Origin: Bacteroidales bacterium UBA1035
GTDB lineage: Bacteria; Bacteroidota; Bacteroidia; Bacteroidales; Dysgonomonadaceae
Length of the DNA stretch: 23,324 nucleotides
NCBI GenBank assembly: GCA_002316835.1
Contig: DCEG01000112.1
Span: 1,738 to 25,061 of the forward strand
Direction: 5' to 3'
Made by a program: the position numbers and the translations under genes. Numbering within the stretch: the stretch's first letter is position 1; each line of letters begins with the position of its first letter. The notes below the pieces were generated by a model. It was not told the origin of the DNA, made no database searches, and saw nothing but the letters and a program-made list of their open reading frames with translations. Below, piece after piece: positions 21,911-23,324 of this stretch.

Positions 21911-23067
21911 TAAGCAAACAGCGGAACCAATGTTAAAATAATACCTCCGGCAACCACCGATCCGATTTGTCCGCCCACGTTGGCGCTGATAGCCGGCATA
22001 AGCAGGTAGTTATACGGGTCTTCTTTTTGTCCCATCTGATGGATTACTCGCGCCGACATCGGGAAAGCCGATATACCGCAAGCGCCCACCATTGGGTTAA
22101 TTTTATTGCCTTCCTTTCGGAAGATGTTGAGGAATTTGGCAAAAATCACTCCGCCAAATGTGTCGAACACGAAAGCGAACAATCCCAAACCGATAATTAC
22201 TAATGTATCTACCCGAACGAAACGGTCAGAAGTCATGGTGCTGGCAATGGTAATCCCCAGCAATATTGTAACCAAACTGGCCAATTCATTCTGTGCCGAT
22301 AGCGACAGCTTGTTCAACACGCCGCATTCGCGGATAAGATTTCCGAACATCAGGAATCCTATCAGTGCCAGCGATGAGGGCGCAATAATTCCCGCAACAA
22401 TCGTTACTACAATCGGGAAAAGGATCAACGCTTTTTTCGATATTTTCTTATTGGCATGGCCAACTCCTGACATCCTGATCAAACGTTCTTTTCTTGAAGT
22501 GAGCAACCGAATAACCGGAGGTTGGATAATGGGAACCAGTGCCATGTATGAATAGGCCGCTACAGAAATTGGTCCTAGCAAATTGGGCGCAAATCGTGAA
22601 GCAACCACAATGGATGTAGGCCCGTCCGCGGCTCCGATAATTCCTATGGATGCAGCTTCCCGCAAATCGTAACCCAGGAAAGAAGCCAAAACCATCGTCA
22701 TAAAAATACCGAACTGCGCAGCGGCACCGAATAACAGCAAAGAAGGACTTCTGAACAACGGTGAGAAATCGATCATCGCTCCGATAGCAATGAAAATTAA
22801 CAGCGGAAAAATTTCCGTTGCAATACCAGCGTTAAAAAACACGTTGAGCACACCTTCCACGGCTTCGCCCGTTGCCGGATCAATCTGTGTAATTGCCGAC
22901 GATAACGGAATATTCACCAAAATGGCTCCAAAACCCATAGGTAAAAGCAATGTAGGTTCATAATTTTTGGCAATAGCCAAATAAATGAGGATAAGACCAA
23001 TGGTTATCATAACCAGATCTTGCCACGTCATTCCTGCAATTGCAGGCATAAGTTGTTCAAATCCCAT
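21910..23067 (-). CDS. oadB: Na+-translocating decarboxylase beta subunit (OadB/MmdB/GcdB family)
   Basis: The 385-residue protein is almost entirely membrane-embedded (about nine to eleven helices) and belongs to the beta subunits that couple decarboxylation of a carboxybiotin to outward sodium pumping. The signature GIIGAADGPTSIVVASRFAPN (split as GIIGAADGPTS, 142-152, with the essential D148) and the segment SYMALVPIIQPPVIRLLT (173-190) are present, as is MVGACGISAFPMSARV near the C-terminus. The substrate cannot be told from this subunit; methylmalonyl-CoA in a propionate-forming pathway is likely for this phylum (inference). The carboxyltransferase and biotin carrier are not in the window. 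A small OadG-like gene follows. Confidence 0.93.
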   Translation of the reverse strand: MGFEQLMPAIAGMTWQDLVMITIGLILIYLAIAKNYEPTLLLPMGFGAILVNIPLSSAITQIDPATGEAVEGVLNVFFNAGIATEIFPLLIFIAIGAMIDFSPLFRSPSLLLFGAAAQFGIFMTMVLASFLGYDLREAASIGIIGAADGPTSIVVASRFAPNLLGPISVAAYSYMALVPIIQPPVIRLLTSRKERLIRMSGVGHANKKISKKALILFPIVVTIVAGIIAPSSLALIGFLMFGNLIRECGVLNKLSLSAQNELASLVTILLGITIASTMTSDRFVRVDTLVIIGLGLFAFVFDTFGGVIFAKFLNIFRKEGNKINPMVGACGISAFPMSARVIHQMGQKEDPYNYLLMPAISANVGGQIGSVVAGGIILTLVPLFA

Positions 23068-23170
23068 AGTTTACAGACATTTAGATATATAGATTGTTAG
23101 ACATTAGACTTGTAGAAACAAGATTTCTCAGATACGCAAACATTTTGTCTCAATTTGGATAATATCGGCG

Positions 23171-23178
23171 CAAATGTA
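23171..23178 (-). promoter_or_regulatory. -7 box of the oadB promoter
   Basis: TACATTTG on the minus strand is an exact TAnnTTTG box; a start near 23163 gives a leader of about 95 bases to the oadB ATG. The -33 element is not clear. The box lies just downstream of the terminator of the preceding gene. No gene or RNA is recognised in 23068-23213. Confidence 0.5.
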
Positions 23179-23213
23179 CATTATAATTTTCAAAAAAATG
23201 AGCGAAAGGGAAT

Positions 23214-23251
23214 AAAAAAACTGAGGGTACCACCTCTCGTGACACCCTCAG
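23214..23251 (-). terminator. Intrinsic terminator of the gene at the right edge
   Basis: On the minus strand CTGAGGGT (23244-23251) pairs with ACCCTCAG (23221-23228) and is followed by seven T (23214-23220). It lies 29 bases after the stop codon at 23281-23283. Confidence 0.88.
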
Positions 23252-23280
23252 TGTAAAATAGTATTGATTAAAATTTCGTT

Positions 23281-23324
23281 CTATAATCCGAAACTCCAGT
23301 TCTTTAATACAAAAATCCAAGCAT
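23281..23324 (-). CDS. C-terminal end of an unidentified protein (cut by window edge)
   Basis: One minus-strand frame gives AWIFVLKNWSFGL followed by TAG at 23281-23283, and the terminator at 23214-23251 follows at a normal distance, which supports this frame as the 3' end of a real gene. The hydrophobic, aromatic tail suggests a membrane protein, but 13 residues are not enough to name a family. Confidence 0.55.
   Translation of the reverse strand, partial: AWIFVLKNWSFGL

Noticed and set aside
23179..23213. TTTTTTTG upstream of the oadB -7 box as its -33 element
   Set aside because: The spacing to TACATTTG is only 12 bases, well below the 17-23 expected.

Overview
This window looks like a chromosomal segment from an anaerobic member of the Bacteroidota, close to the Bacteroidales (Dysgonomonadaceae/Porphyromonadaceae type). 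The lines of evidence are: promoters of the TTG-N20-TAnnTTTG type, A-rich leaders instead of strong Shine-Dalgarno sites, an ECF sigma / membrane-spanning anti-sigma / NigD operon, an oxygen-sensitive ThiH thiazole route, and a pdxJ-exbB-exbD-tonB block divergent from nadK. No phage, IS element, CRISPR array, rRNA or tRNA was seen. Gene density is ordinary and no gene-free stretch exceeds 300 bases.

Layout. 1-4490 (minus strand): sppA, lpxK, pnp, an OsmC-like gene and the first 43 codons of thiL. 4491-4755: a divergent control region, with a housekeeping promoter for sppA on one side and a candidate ECF promoter on the other. 4756-7447 (plus): ECF sigma factor, a protein with an inner-membrane segment and an outer-membrane barrel (probable dual membrane-spanning anti-sigma factor), and a NigD-like lipoprotein, closed by a bidirectional terminator. 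7521-9458 (minus): rpsA. 9602-16415 (minus): a complete thiamine operon behind a TPP riboswitch, in the order thiS, thiC, a triple fusion (TenI-like/ThiD/ThiE), thiG, thiH, thiF. 16489-19996 (minus): pdxJ, exbB, exbD, tonB and a DJ-1/PfpI gene. 20160-21503 (plus): an ACT-like protein that seems to be the remnant of a CBS-domain protein, then nadK. 21559-23067 (minus): the beta subunit of a Na+-pumping decarboxylase and a small OadG-like membrane protein. 23281-23324: the last 13 codons of an unidentified minus-strand gene, followed by its terminator.

How the genes fit together. ThiS/ThiF/ThiG/ThiH make the thiazole, ThiC makes the pyrimidine, and the triple fusion would phosphorylate the pyrimidine, handle the thiazole carboxylate and couple the two. 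ThiL, at the far left edge, makes TPP, which feeds back on the riboswitch. ExbB/ExbD/TonB energise outer-membrane import. The sigma/anti-sigma/NigD operon probably senses the outer envelope; an equivalent module (Das/Dma/NigD) has been linked to vesiculation in Bacteroides thetaiotaomicron.

Most notable observations: (1) the Das/Dma/NigD-like operon with its own ECF-type promoter; (2) the TenI-like/ThiD/ThiE triple fusion and a ThiF without the zinc cysteines or the ThiS-linking cysteine; (3) an 18-bp-arm inverted repeat that contains the thiamine promoter -7 box; (4) heptamer tandem repeats of exactly five units (35 nt) placed at the stop codons of sppA, tonB and oadB, two of them paired with a second heptamer tract about 82 nt away.
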